Below, one piece after another: positions 1 through 7,256 of a stretch of DNA of 8,794 nt. The DNA comes from UBA4661 sp002405405. Its GTDB lineage: Bacteria; Bacteroidota; Ignavibacteria; Kapaibacteriales; UBA4661. The position numbers were made by a program, and so were the translations under genes. Below the pieces are notes generated by a model. That model saw only the letters and a list, made by a program, of their open reading frames with translations, was not told the origin of the DNA and searched no databases. The DNA lies in assembly GCA_036847245.1 (NCBI GenBank), contig DAIUAL010000141.1, positions 1 through 8,794 of the forward strand. Reading direction: 5' to 3'. Each line of letters starts with the position of its first letter. Within the stretch, counting starts at the first letter, position 1.

Positions 1-90
1 AAGGGGAATTTAGAAGAATGTCTGGGCATTGGATTATTCAAGATGGATGATGAAAAAAAATGATCAGAAAGACTGAGGGAAGATCTCAAT
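1..90. other. Window edge beyond the ABC ATPase gene, not assignable
   Basis: Two readings are possible and neither can be settled. On the minus strand an ATG at 27-29 opens a frame to the window edge (MPRHSSKFP). Its 61-nt distance from the ATPase stop would suit the permease gene that normally follows this type of ATPase. On the plus strand frame 1 is open from the edge and ends at the TGA at 61-63, with a plausible protein tail (LEECLGIGLFKMDDEKK). That would make it the end of a convergent gene. No convincing terminator hairpin is visible here. Confidence 0.3.
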
Positions 91-1092
91 TTATGTCGTC
101 GAAGATGGAGTTAGAGGATTAGGAGAAAAAATTGCTCGAATAACATCTTCAATGGGTACTTCTTCGATAGCTAGATCCTCCACAGAAAATTTTTCCAAAA
201 GAAAACTTGTTATTTGTGCAATTGATTTTCGAGGAACACGTACTACAGCGCGCTCCGGTGCATATTCAACAATAGTACCAAGCGAAGTAAGAACTTCTTG
301 CTCAACACGCTCAGCGAAGGAGATGGTTAGCAATTTTTCTTCAGCATATTCAGCAATTAATGTATCAAGATTACCATCAAACATCAGCTTGCCTTGGTCA
401 ATGACAAGAACACGTTTGCACAGTGCTGTAATGTCGTGCATATAATGGCTTGTTAGGATAATCGTTGTTGATGACGTGCGATTATATTCACCGATAAATT
501 CACGAACACTTTGCTGTGCCACAACATCAAGACCGATAGTAGGTTCGTCAAGAAACATGACGCGAGGAGCATGGAGCAATGAGCCGATAAGCTCACATTT
601 CATGCGTTCGCCTAACGAGAGTCGGCGTACTTGTATGTGCAGTTTGTCAGCGACATGTAATCGCTCTGCTAAATCATGAACACGTTTGCGATAATCGGCA
701 TCGGGGATACGATAGATCTCTTTGAGGAGGGCAAACGAGTCTGCGGCGGGAATATCCCACCACAATTGATTACGCTGACCCAATACAATAGCAAATTGCT
801 GTTTAAAAGCCGTCTTGCGTTCCCATGGTGTGAAACCATGCACGGTAGCATTGCCTGATGTAGGATAGAGTAATCCTGCAAGCATTTTGAGGGTAGTGGT
901 CTTACCTGCACCATTTGGACCGAGCATTCCAACTAACTCACCTTCTTCCAGAGAAAAGCTAACATCATGCACAGCAATACTTTCTTTGAATTCACGATGG
1001 AAAAGAGAACGTATCGAAGATAGAACACCTTCTTTCTTGATGTGCGAGTGATAGACCTTAGTAAGATTACGAACAGAAATTGCCGGAGCCAT
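91..1092 (-). CDS. ABC transporter ATP-binding protein (ABC-2-type exporter ATPase, COG4586-like)
   Basis: This 333-residue protein is the cytoplasmic ATPase of an ABC exporter. It hydrolyses ATP to drive a membrane permease that is not in the window. The nucleotide-binding domain is complete: Walker A GPNGAGKTT at residues 58-66, Q-loop Q106 in GQRNQLWWD, signature LSLGE at 158-162, Walker B VMFLDE at 178-183, D-loop GLD at 187-189 and the switch histidine H216. The extended N-terminal segment before Walker A, the QLWWD stretch and the LDVVAQ stretch after Walker B are typical of the uncharacterised COG4586 group. That group usually pairs with two six-helix ABC-2 permeases. About 90 residues follow the core as a C-terminal extension. 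The ATG at 1090-1092 is a natural start, although no Shine-Dalgarno is visible. It is the last gene of a possible three-gene minus-strand run, 45 bp after the oxidoreductase. The substrate cannot be inferred. Confidence 0.93.
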   Translation of the reverse strand: MAPAISVRNLTKVYHSHIKKEGVLSSIRSLFHREFKESIAVHDVSFSLEEGELVGMLGPNGAGKTTTLKMLAGLLYPTSGNATVHGFTPWERKTAFKQQFAIVLGQRNQLWWDIPAADSFALLKEIYRIPDADYRKRVHDLAERLHVADKLHIQVRRLSLGERMKCELIGSLLHAPRVMFLDEPTIGLDVVAQQSVREFIGEYNRTSSTTIILTSHYMHDITALCKRVLVIDQGKLMFDGNLDTLIAEYAEEKLLTISFAERVEQEVLTSLGTIVEYAPERAVVRVPRKSIAQITSFLLEKFSVEDLAIEEVPIEDVIRAIFSPNPLTPSSTT

Positions 1093-1137
1093 ACGGTAGT
1101 GCTACAAGGAGTCAAAAAATGAATAGACAAAAATAGG

Positions 1138-2148
1138 TTATGAGTCCAAACGCACCTCTTCGCGTTCGCGGGCTGAGGTATAGAGTGCCTCGATAAGTCG
1201 CATATGAGCAACAGCTTCATGACCTGTTGATATAACCGGAACAATATCGCGCACGGCATTAAGAAAATGTGATATTTCTGTATGATATGATTTGTGATAG
1301 AGGGTCGAACGATTGCGTACAGGCATATCTTCAATGGTACGAAATTCACTGCCTACACGCTTGACTAATTTAAGTGGGTTGATATACGCACTGCCTTTAG
1401 CACCAAAGAGATTGCAATAATATAATTCCTCTTCAGGACGATTCAGTGACCAACCTACTTCCAGTGTTGCTACGCTATCATTAGCGAAGTGGATCATCGC
1501 TGAAAGAAAATCTTCAACATTCTTTGTTTGGTGATGTTGCATGACGGCGCGCACTGAATGTACAGTGGGGTAATTCAAAAACCACAGCATCAAATCTAAA
1601 AGTACTATCCCTAAATCCACGGTTACACCGCCACCGGATAAATCAGCTTGGGCAAGCCATCGTTGTTCGCTTGCTCGTTGTTTCAACCACCCTGCTTTAA
1701 GGTATGTTACGTTTCCAAGTTCACCACGATCAAGATAGTTTTTCAAGAGCATGGTATCGGCACGAAAACGGTGGTTCATTGCTATCATGAGTTTGCGTTG
1801 TGTTGCATGTGCTTTGTCGTTGATAGCAACCGCTTCAGAATACGTACGAGCAATTGGTTTTTCGACGAGAATGTCTTTGCCCATTTCCAAACAAGCAAGA
1901 GCAGTCTCATAATGAGCATCTGTACTGGCGGTAATAATAACCGCATCCAGATCTTCAATATGCGCTAGTTCACTTATGTCTTTGCATACAGTAGGCACTG
2001 CAAATTTTTCGGCAACAATTTTTGCTTTGGATTTATTGCGATCGCAAAGCGCAAGAATATGCGAACCGGAAAGTTTTGCAAGGATTGGCAGGTAGGTTGT
2101 CTGTGCCATATTACCTGCGCCAACAATAGCGATACCAAGCTGTTTCAT
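1138..2148 (-). CDS. Gfo/Idh/MocA-family NAD(P)-dependent oxidoreductase, atypical active site
   Basis: This is a 336-residue soluble dehydrogenase-like protein. Its N-terminal Rossmann domain has the dinucleotide motif GAGNMA at residues 10-15. The family EKP motif is at 96-98, with K97 as the usual catalytic lysine. The C-terminal alpha/beta domain contains the GGG-x3-D-x-G segment at 172-180. Members of this family oxidise or reduce sugars, inositols or related compounds with NAD(P). The usual catalytic D-x3-H pair is here D178 with V182, so the histidine is missing. The codon reads GTA and the surrounding frame is intact. The frame extends back to a TTG at 2152-2154, but I prefer the ATG at 2146-2148 because it places the Rossmann strand at the normal distance from the start. 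No Shine-Dalgarno is visible. It lies 46 bp after the chemoreceptor stop and 45 bp before the ABC ATPase. The substrate is unknown, and a non-redox or altered role is possible. Confidence 0.9.
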   Translation of the reverse strand: MKQLGIAIVGAGNMAQTTYLPILAKLSGSHILALCDRNKSKAKIVAEKFAVPTVCKDISELAHIEDLDAVIITASTDAHYETALACLEMGKDILVEKPIARTYSEAVAINDKAHATQRKLMIAMNHRFRADTMLLKNYLDRGELGNVTYLKAGWLKQRASEQRWLAQADLSGGGVTVDLGIVLLDLMLWFLNYPTVHSVRAVMQHHQTKNVEDFLSAMIHFANDSVATLEVGWSLNRPEEELYYCNLFGAKGSAYINPLKLVKRVGSEFRTIEDMPVRNRSTLYHKSYHTEISHFLNAVRDIVPVISTGHEAVAHMRLIEALYTSAREREEVRLDS

Positions 2149-2194
2149 GAGCAATTACAAAGAAGAGCAATAAAAAAATATGTCTGCAAATATA

Positions 2195-4021
2195 CTATCG
2201 CTTTGCCTTGCTTGCAGGCAATGCTTTTGCACGAACAGAAGATTTTTTACCGGCTTGCATAATGCTTTGCGATTCTTTGTGTTGAGGAGTCGTAGCACTA
2301 TGCGATCGTTGTAGAGCCGTAATAATATCACCCAAACCATCAAGAAGTACTTGCAACTGATCAGTAGTACTGACAACATTGTGCGAAGATTGAGTAAGAT
2401 TGCCAATCGATGTTGAAATCGTATGAGCACTCCGCGTAATGTCTTGTACTACATGAGATTGCTCCTCAACTGCTGCGGCAAGACTTGCAATAATGTCTGA
2501 TACCGAAGCGGTCTTGTGGGTAATAGCACGTAGCGCATCTTCTGTCTGAGCTGTAAGTGACTTACCTTGTTCTACCTGATGTGTCCCTTCGTGCATACTC
2601 TGTACAGCAGTTTTTGTATCACCCTGAATTGTTTGAATCATTCGTGCGATTTCCTTGGTTGCTTTTTGTGTGCGCTCAGCAAGTTTACGCACTTCATCTG
2701 CAACAACTGCAAAACCACGTCCCTGCTCACCGGCGCGGGCAGCTTCAATTGCGGCATTCAGTGCCAGCAAATTTGTTTGATCAGCAATTTCTTCAATGAC
2801 CTGAATAACCTCGCCAATTGTTTCGCTTGATCGACCAAGTTTCTCAATGATCTCTGCGGAGTGCATCACTGCTGTTGCAACGCGATTCATACCATGTACA
2901 GTTTCTTCAATGACTGCACCGCCACGATTAGCTTCTACTTTGGCAGACTCTGCTTCATGGCTGACTTGTGTTGTTTGTTTGCTACTGTCGCTAAGAGCGG
3001 CGGACATTTCTTCGATAGCTGAAACAATTTCATTGGTCTGCGTTGACTGTTGGGCAATATCTTCAGAAATATTTCCTGCACTTTCTGTGAGAGATGTGAT
3101 CGAACTGCTGAGAGATTCAAATGCTCCATGCAAACGTTCAATTAATTCACTGATTTCTTCCTCAACTGCTTCACGATCTTTTTCTGCTTGAATGTCAATA
3201 ACCGTACCACCTATATGCACTGCACGACCTTCGCTATCGCGCATAACAAAACCTGATGTGCGCATCCAACGCGGACCTCGGGTTGTCATAATGCGATATT
3301 CTTGGTTGTACTCTCGCGATTTTCCCTGAGCAAAATCAGTAAAACCCGTTGCCATTGCGTTGCGATCATCAGGGTGAACAGAATTCAACCAATCACTTGT
3401 ACCCAAATACTCGCGCGAAGGAATACCGACCATTGCATACATAGTGTCAGACCACCATAGTTTTGTATTTGGATGGGCGAGGTCATTAGGGGCACCGAAC
3501 ATCACATGCCAAAATCCCGCAACAGAATCAGTGGTCAAGACATTAACTCGCGCGACTAATTCTTCATTTTTGAGGTCACGCATATAGCGTTCATGAATAT
3601 CTTGATTAACACCGGTTACCCGTAGTGCTACACCCTGATCATTACGTATTGTTTGACCGATCGTGCGATACCAGCGATACTCGCCGGATTTGTGCTGTAA
3701 ACGATAGGTAACATCATAAATCGTCTTACCGGATTTGTCGGCAAAATGTTTATCAAATTGTGCAAAAACATTACCGACATCATCAGGGTGAATACGGCTC
3801 GACCATGATGTAACGCGATTGGGGAACTCACGTTCATCAGTAAAACCAAGCATTTTGAGCATGCTCTCAGAATACCATATCGTGTTATCAGGATGATTGG
3901 CATTCCCATGCTTGACGAGAATTTCCCACATACTGATTTGCTGTTCAACTGCTTTCATCAACGAGTGAAAACGGTCAGCAGTTTCCTGAAGTCTTTTATC
4001 GGTGAAAAGTTGTGTAAGCAT
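2195..4021 (-). CDS. Soluble methyl-accepting chemotaxis protein with two PAS domains
   Basis: This is a 608-residue chemoreceptor that would signal to the CheA/CheW kinase complex. After a short helical N-terminus come two tandem PAS_3-like domains, at about 32-146 and 155-285. Each carries the H-P-D-D motif (H78-D81 and H216-D219) and a closing G-x-V-x-D/Q-I strand. The coiled-coil signalling domain spans about 285-570. Its highly conserved hairpin tip is near 407-447, including IADQTNLLALNAAIEAARAG and then GRGFAVVADEVRKLAER. No transmembrane segment or signal peptide is visible, so it should be cytoplasmic and sense an internal cue such as redox, energy or a small ligand. I see no cofactor-binding signature that identifies the cue. 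The tail after 590 is rich in Lys, Arg and Ala, and no CheR/CheB-tethering NWETF-like pentapeptide is present. The frame extends upstream to an ATG at 4123, but those 34 residues are not family-like, so I chose the ATG at 4019-4021. It would be the first gene of the minus-strand run. Confidence 0.92.
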   Translation of the reverse strand: MLTQLFTDKRLQETADRFHSLMKAVEQQISMWEILVKHGNANHPDNTIWYSESMLKMLGFTDEREFPNRVTSWSSRIHPDDVGNVFAQFDKHFADKSGKTIYDVTYRLQHKSGEYRWYRTIGQTIRNDQGVALRVTGVNQDIHERYMRDLKNEELVARVNVLTTDSVAGFWHVMFGAPNDLAHPNTKLWWSDTMYAMVGIPSREYLGTSDWLNSVHPDDRNAMATGFTDFAQGKSREYNQEYRIMTTRGPRWMRTSGFVMRDSEGRAVHIGGTVIDIQAEKDREAVEEEISELIERLHGAFESLSSSITSLTESAGNISEDIAQQSTQTNEIVSAIEEMSAALSDSSKQTTQVSHEAESAKVEANRGGAVIEETVHGMNRVATAVMHSAEIIEKLGRSSETIGEVIQVIEEIADQTNLLALNAAIEAARAGEQGRGFAVVADEVRKLAERTQKATKEIARMIQTIQGDTKTAVQSMHEGTHQVEQGKSLTAQTEDALRAITHKTASVSDIIASLAAAVEEQSHVVQDITRSAHTISTSIGNLTQSSHNVVSTTDQLQVLLDGLGDIITALQRSHSATTPQHKESQSIMQAGKKSSVRAKALPASKAKR

Positions 4022-4171
4022 ATATACCACGGCAATACAGTGAGATGAAAGGTTAACAAATTTGGTGTCGATGATGAGTAAACATGTCTCGCATTGCAGC
4101 AATGATGACAACGATGCATGCATGTCAAGTTAGTGAAGCATACGCAGATATACTACACCATATTGTGGAAT

Positions 4172-4199
4172 TTTACAGAGATTTTTTATCCTCTATACT
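4172..4199 (+). promoter_or_regulatory. Candidate sigma70-type promoter for the metH leader
   Basis: TTTACA at 4172-4177 and TATACT at 4194-4199 are separated by 16 bp. Each differs from the classical -35 or -10 consensus at one position. Transcription would begin near 4206, giving metH a leader of about 180 nt. If the organism is a Bacteroidota member with a different primary sigma consensus, this match counts for less. A weaker alternative pair, TTGTCT at 4336-4341 and TAAGAG at 4359-4364 with 17 bp between, lies closer to metH. Confidence 0.45.
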
Positions 4200-4220
4200 C
4201 GCCGTAAGAAAAGGAGCATT

Positions 4221-4280
4221 ATGAATATTCGCACCATAAAATTGCAGAACAACATAAAAAATATGAACTTTGCTATGTAA
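4221..4280 (+). CDS. Possible leader peptide upstream of metH (19 aa)
   Basis: A short open frame (MNIRTIKLQNNIKNMNFAM) begins at an ATG preceded by AAGGAG at 4211-4216, four bases before the start. This is the clearest Shine-Dalgarno I see in the window; the larger genes mostly lack one. It would start about 15 nt into the transcript from the candidate promoter and ends 105 nt before metH. Three of the 19 residues are methionine, including the last. A regulatory leader peptide that senses methionyl-tRNA supply is conceivable, but the codons are not clustered as in classical attenuators. It may equally be a chance frame. No homologue is recognised. Confidence 0.28.
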   Translation: MNIRTIKLQNNIKNMNFAM

Positions 4281-4350
4281 AGATGCATAATATCATGGCA
4301 TACGACCCATTATGTGGTGTGCAGAGAGCGGTATTTTGTCTCGTTTTTGT

Positions 4351-4373
4351 TACTCATGTAAGAGTACTTTTTT
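4351..4373 (+). terminator. Terminator-like hairpin just upstream of metH, possible attenuator
   Basis: TACTC at 4351-4355 can pair with GAGTA at 4362-4366 around a six-base loop. It is followed by C and then six T at 4368-4373. The metH ATG comes only 12 nt later, too close for another promoter to fit in between. Any transcript of metH from the upstream promoter would therefore include this hairpin. The stem is short, with only two G-C pairs, so termination would be weak at best. Its position suggests attenuation or modulation of translation initiation, but chance is possible. Confidence 0.3.
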
Positions 4374-4385
4374 CGTTGGTTTTAT

Positions 4386-7226
4386 ATGATACATCATCCC
4401 ATAGCTGATCTTCTTCGTGAACGTATTTTGATTTTAGATGGTGCAATGGGCACGATGATTCAACGCTACTCTTTAGATGAAGCGGCTTTTCGTGGCACTG
4501 CAATCGAGAGTAATGGTCATGTGCATCATGCGGGGTGTCGTCATATAACTATGGCACGCGGTGGAGAATTTGATGCTCAGCAACATCGCCATGATCTACA
4601 AGGGAATAATGACTTTCTTGTGCTCACGCAGCCGGATATTATCAGAAATATTCATCGAGAGTATTTTGAAGCAGGAGCAGATATTGTCGAAACGAATACC
4701 TTTAATGCGACAGTCATTTCGCAAGCAGATTACGAAACACAGTCGCTTGCTTATGATTTGAATCTTGCCGCAGCGCGATTAGCTGTTGATGTAGCACGCG
4801 ATTTTACTGCTCGTACTCCGCATAAACCTCGCTTTGTTGCAGGGGCAATCGGACCAACGAATAAAACATTGTCATTGTCGCCGGATGTGAATAATCCCGG
4901 CTATCGTGCAACATCATGGCAGGAAGTTGTAACAGCATACAAAGAGCAAACACTTGGTTTGTTGCAAGGTGGTGTTGATCTGCTCTTGATCGAGACAATT
5001 TTTGATACGCTCAATGCAAAAGCTGCAATCTATGCCGTACAAGAAGCATTCCATGAGTTTGGAAAAGAAGTACCGGTGATGATTTCAGGAACAATTGTTG
5101 ATATGAGTGGGCGCACATTGTCCGGTCAAAACACGGAGGCATTTTGGAATTCGGTCTGCCATGCTCCGGCACTTTTGTCGGTGGGATTGAACTGTGCACT
5201 CGGTGCAGAGCAAATGCGTCCTTTTATCGAAGATTTATCGCGAGTAGCAACATCGTTTGTCTCGTTGTATCCGAATGCCGGACTACCGAATGAAATGGGT
5301 GGCTACGACGAAACACCTGCTATGATGACGGCGGTACTTCAAGAATTTGCCGAGAGTGGATTCTTTAATATTCTCGGCGGATGCTGTGGTACAACACCCG
5401 ATCATATTCGTATGATGGCAGAAATGGCAGCAACGATGAAACCTCGCACTATTCCACATCGTCCGCGCTATATGCGATTGTCAGGATTGGAGCCGGTAGA
5501 ACTAAGACCCGAGACAAATTTTGTCAATGTTGGAGAACGCACAAATGTTACGGGTTCGATCAAGTTTGCCCGTTTGATCCGAGAGGAGAAATATGAAGAA
5601 GCTCTTGATATTGCTAAACAACAAGTCGAGAATGGCGCGCAAATCATTGATATAAACATGGACGAAGGCATGTTGGATTCAGAAGCCGTGATGGTAAAAT
5701 TCTTGAATCTTATTGCCTCCGAGCCGGACATTGCTAAAGTGCCTATCATGATCGATTCTTCGAAGTGGTCGGTTATCGAAGCAGGTTTGCAGTGTGTCCA
5801 AGGAAAAGCGATTGTCAAATCTATATCATTGAAAGAGGGCGAAGAGGCATTCATTCGCTATGCACGCAAAGTTCGTCAGTATGGTGCGGCAGTCATTGTT
5901 ATGGCATTCGATGAGCAAGGGCAAGCCGATACATTTGAGCGACGTATCGAGATTTGCGAGCGCGCTTATCGTATTCTGACTACCCAAGTTGGCTTTCCGG
6001 CTGAAGACATCATTTTCGATCCGAATATTCTTACTGTAGCAACAGGCATTGAAGAACACAATAACTATGCTGTCGATTTTATTCGTGCTACGGCATGGAT
6101 TAAACATCATCTGCCCGGTGCCAAAGTATCGGGTGGTGTTTCGAATATCTCATTCTCTTTTCGTGGTAATGAGCCGGTACGGCGTGCTATGCATACGGCA
6201 TTTCTGTATCATGCAATCAAGGCAGGGCTTGATATGGGAATTGTAAATGCAGGACAGATCGACGTGTATGATGAAATTCCCAAAGATCTTTTGGAACATG
6301 TCGAAGATGTTTTGCTCAACCGCCGTCCGGATGCAACGGAGCGCTTGGTTAATCTTGCCGAACGCTTTAAACAAGATGGTAGTGAAACAAATGAAATTAA
6401 ACAAGAAGCAGAGTGGCGTTCAGCTGATGTTGAAGAGCGCTTAAAACATGCTTTAGTAAAAGGCATTACGGAATTTATCGACATAGACGTTGAAGAAGCC
6501 CGTTTGAAACTGGGTCGCCCATTGAACGTTATCGAAGGTCCACTGATGGCAGGAATGAATGTTGTTGGTGATCTTTTTGGTGCCGGAAAAATGTTTTTGC
6601 CACAAGTAGTCAAATCTGCACGTGTAATGAAAAAGGCAGTTGCGTACCTAACTCCATTTATGGAGGAGGAGAAAGCACGAGCCGGTAGCAGTGGTGCTAG
6701 TAATCAGGGAACAATTTTAATGGCAACCGTGAAGGGTGATGTCCATGACATTGGTAAAAATATCGTGGGTGTTGTTTTGGGATGCAACAATTATCGTGTC
6801 ATTGATATTGGTGTTATGGTGCCTGCAGAGAAAATTCTCGAAACAGCGATTAGAGAGCAAGTCGATATTATCGGTCTGTCAGGGCTGATTACTCCTTCGC
6901 TTGATGAAATGGTGCATATTGCCAAAGAAATGCAGCGACGCAATATGACAACACCACTTCTTATCGGTGGTGCAACAACATCGCGTGTGCATACGGCAGT
7001 CAAAATTGCACCGCAATATAGTGGAACTGTGCTCCATGTCCTGGATGCTTCGCGTGCAGTACCTGTTGCGGGTTCGCTTATTTCGCCGGAGCAACGTCAA
7101 CAATTTGCAGAAACTGTCAAAGCAGAATATAATTCAATTAGAGAAGATTACAGTCGCCGTTCACAAGAGAAAAACCTTGTTGAATTAGAGTCAGCGCGTG
7201 CGAATAAATTGGAGCTCTGGTCATAA
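4386..7226 (+). CDS. metH: Cobalamin-dependent methionine synthase lacking the C-terminal reactivation module
   Basis: This 946-residue cytoplasmic enzyme transfers a methyl group from methyltetrahydrofolate through B12 to homocysteine, making methionine and regenerating folate. Modules in order are as follows. The homocysteine barrel spans about 10-350, with zinc ligands C270, C333 and C334 in GLNCALG and GGCCGTT. The folate-binding barrel spans about 375-650 and begins FVNVGERTNVTGS at 379-391. The helical cap spans about 685-770. The B12-binding Rossmann domain spans about 775-910, with D785-x-H787-x2-G790, S832, S838 and GGATTS. H787 is the axial cobalt ligand. The protein ends ELWS just after the B12 domain, where most MetH proteins (about 1,200 residues) continue into the AdoMet-binding reactivation domain. 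Residues 38-59 are an extra His/Cys-rich segment not seen in the E. coli enzyme as I recall it. The ATG at 4386 is the only good start, with an in-frame stop at 4359 and no Shine-Dalgarno. The phospholipase-like gene follows after 30 nt. Confidence 0.97.
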   Translation: MIHHPIADLLRERILILDGAMGTMIQRYSLDEAAFRGTAIESNGHVHHAGCRHITMARGGEFDAQQHRHDLQGNNDFLVLTQPDIIRNIHREYFEAGADIVETNTFNATVISQADYETQSLAYDLNLAAARLAVDVARDFTARTPHKPRFVAGAIGPTNKTLSLSPDVNNPGYRATSWQEVVTAYKEQTLGLLQGGVDLLLIETIFDTLNAKAAIYAVQEAFHEFGKEVPVMISGTIVDMSGRTLSGQNTEAFWNSVCHAPALLSVGLNCALGAEQMRPFIEDLSRVATSFVSLYPNAGLPNEMGGYDETPAMMTAVLQEFAESGFFNILGGCCGTTPDHIRMMAEMAATMKPRTIPHRPRYMRLSGLEPVELRPETNFVNVGERTNVTGSIKFARLIREEKYEEALDIAKQQVENGAQIIDINMDEGMLDSEAVMVKFLNLIASEPDIAKVPIMIDSSKWSVIEAGLQCVQGKAIVKSISLKEGEEAFIRYARKVRQYGAAVIVMAFDEQGQADTFERRIEICERAYRILTTQVGFPAEDIIFDPNILTVATGIEEHNNYAVDFIRATAWIKHHLPGAKVSGGVSNISFSFRGNEPVRRAMHTAFLYHAIKAGLDMGIVNAGQIDVYDEIPKDLLEHVEDVLLNRRPDATERLVNLAERFKQDGSETNEIKQEAEWRSADVEERLKHALVKGITEFIDIDVEEARLKLGRPLNVIEGPLMAGMNVVGDLFGAGKMFLPQVVKSARVMKKAVAYLTPFMEEEKARAGSSGASNQGTILMATVKGDVHDIGKNIVGVVLGCNNYRVIDIGVMVPAEKILETAIREQVDIIGLSGLITPSLDEMVHIAKEMQRRNMTTPLLIGGATTSRVHTAVKIAPQYSGTVLHVLDASRAVPVAGSLISPEQRQQFAETVKAEYNSIREDYSRRSQEKNLVELESARANKLELWS

Positions 7227-7256
7227 TTTTTTTTGAATGTTTTCAGAGAGTGTGCG

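Larger units (their letters stand above)
4022..4385. other. Divergent intergenic region between the chemoreceptor gene and metH
   Basis: This 364-bp stretch separates two outward-reading genes and should hold both their promoters. On the plus strand it contains a promoter-like pair, a 19-codon frame and a terminator-like hairpin, described separately. Bases 4114-4123 form a perfect 10-bp palindrome (ATGCATGCAT), which may be chance. I found no convincing promoter for the chemoreceptor on the minus strand. I searched by eye for a cobalamin riboswitch B12 box (GCCACTG-like) and for a SAM-I core and saw neither. Confidence 0.6.

Noticed and set aside
2149..2154. TTG start for the Gfo/Idh/MocA gene
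   Set aside because: The ATG two codons later is the usual start type and fits the Rossmann N-terminus equally well.
2172..2206. Terminator after the chemoreceptor gene (GCAAA/TTTGC stem then a run of T on the minus strand)
   Set aside because: The stem is only five base pairs, has an 11-base loop, overlaps the stop codon and sits seven bases from the T run, so it is too weak to call.
2847..3191. Long plus-strand frame inside the chemoreceptor gene
   Set aside because: It lies antisense to the conserved signalling domain, has no family-like sequence, and reflects the codon bias of the real gene.
4022..4123. Chemoreceptor start at the upstream ATG (4121-4123)
   Set aside because: The extra 34 residues, with several Cys, do not look like a receptor N-terminus and are neither a signal peptide nor a membrane anchor. 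The ATG at 4019-4021 gives a sensible protein.
4200..4385. Cobalamin or SAM riboswitch upstream of metH
   Set aside because: Expected by function, but I see no B12 box and no SAM-I core in the leader. Only an Infernal/Rfam search could exclude a divergent form.
4493..4557. TGGCAC direct repeats flanking the MetH insertion, as a sign of insertion or duplication
   Set aside because: The copies are 59 bases apart, which is not a multiple of three, and six-base repeats are expected by chance. They do not explain an in-frame insertion.
5468..5854. Long minus-strand frame inside metH
   Set aside because: It lies antisense to the conserved folate-binding module. The plus-strand protein is clearly the real one.
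7233..7256. TTG start for the phospholipase-like gene
   Set aside because: It adds eight residues before a typical MPKEITHW start. The ATG at 7257 is a better codon with a weak upstream purine motif.
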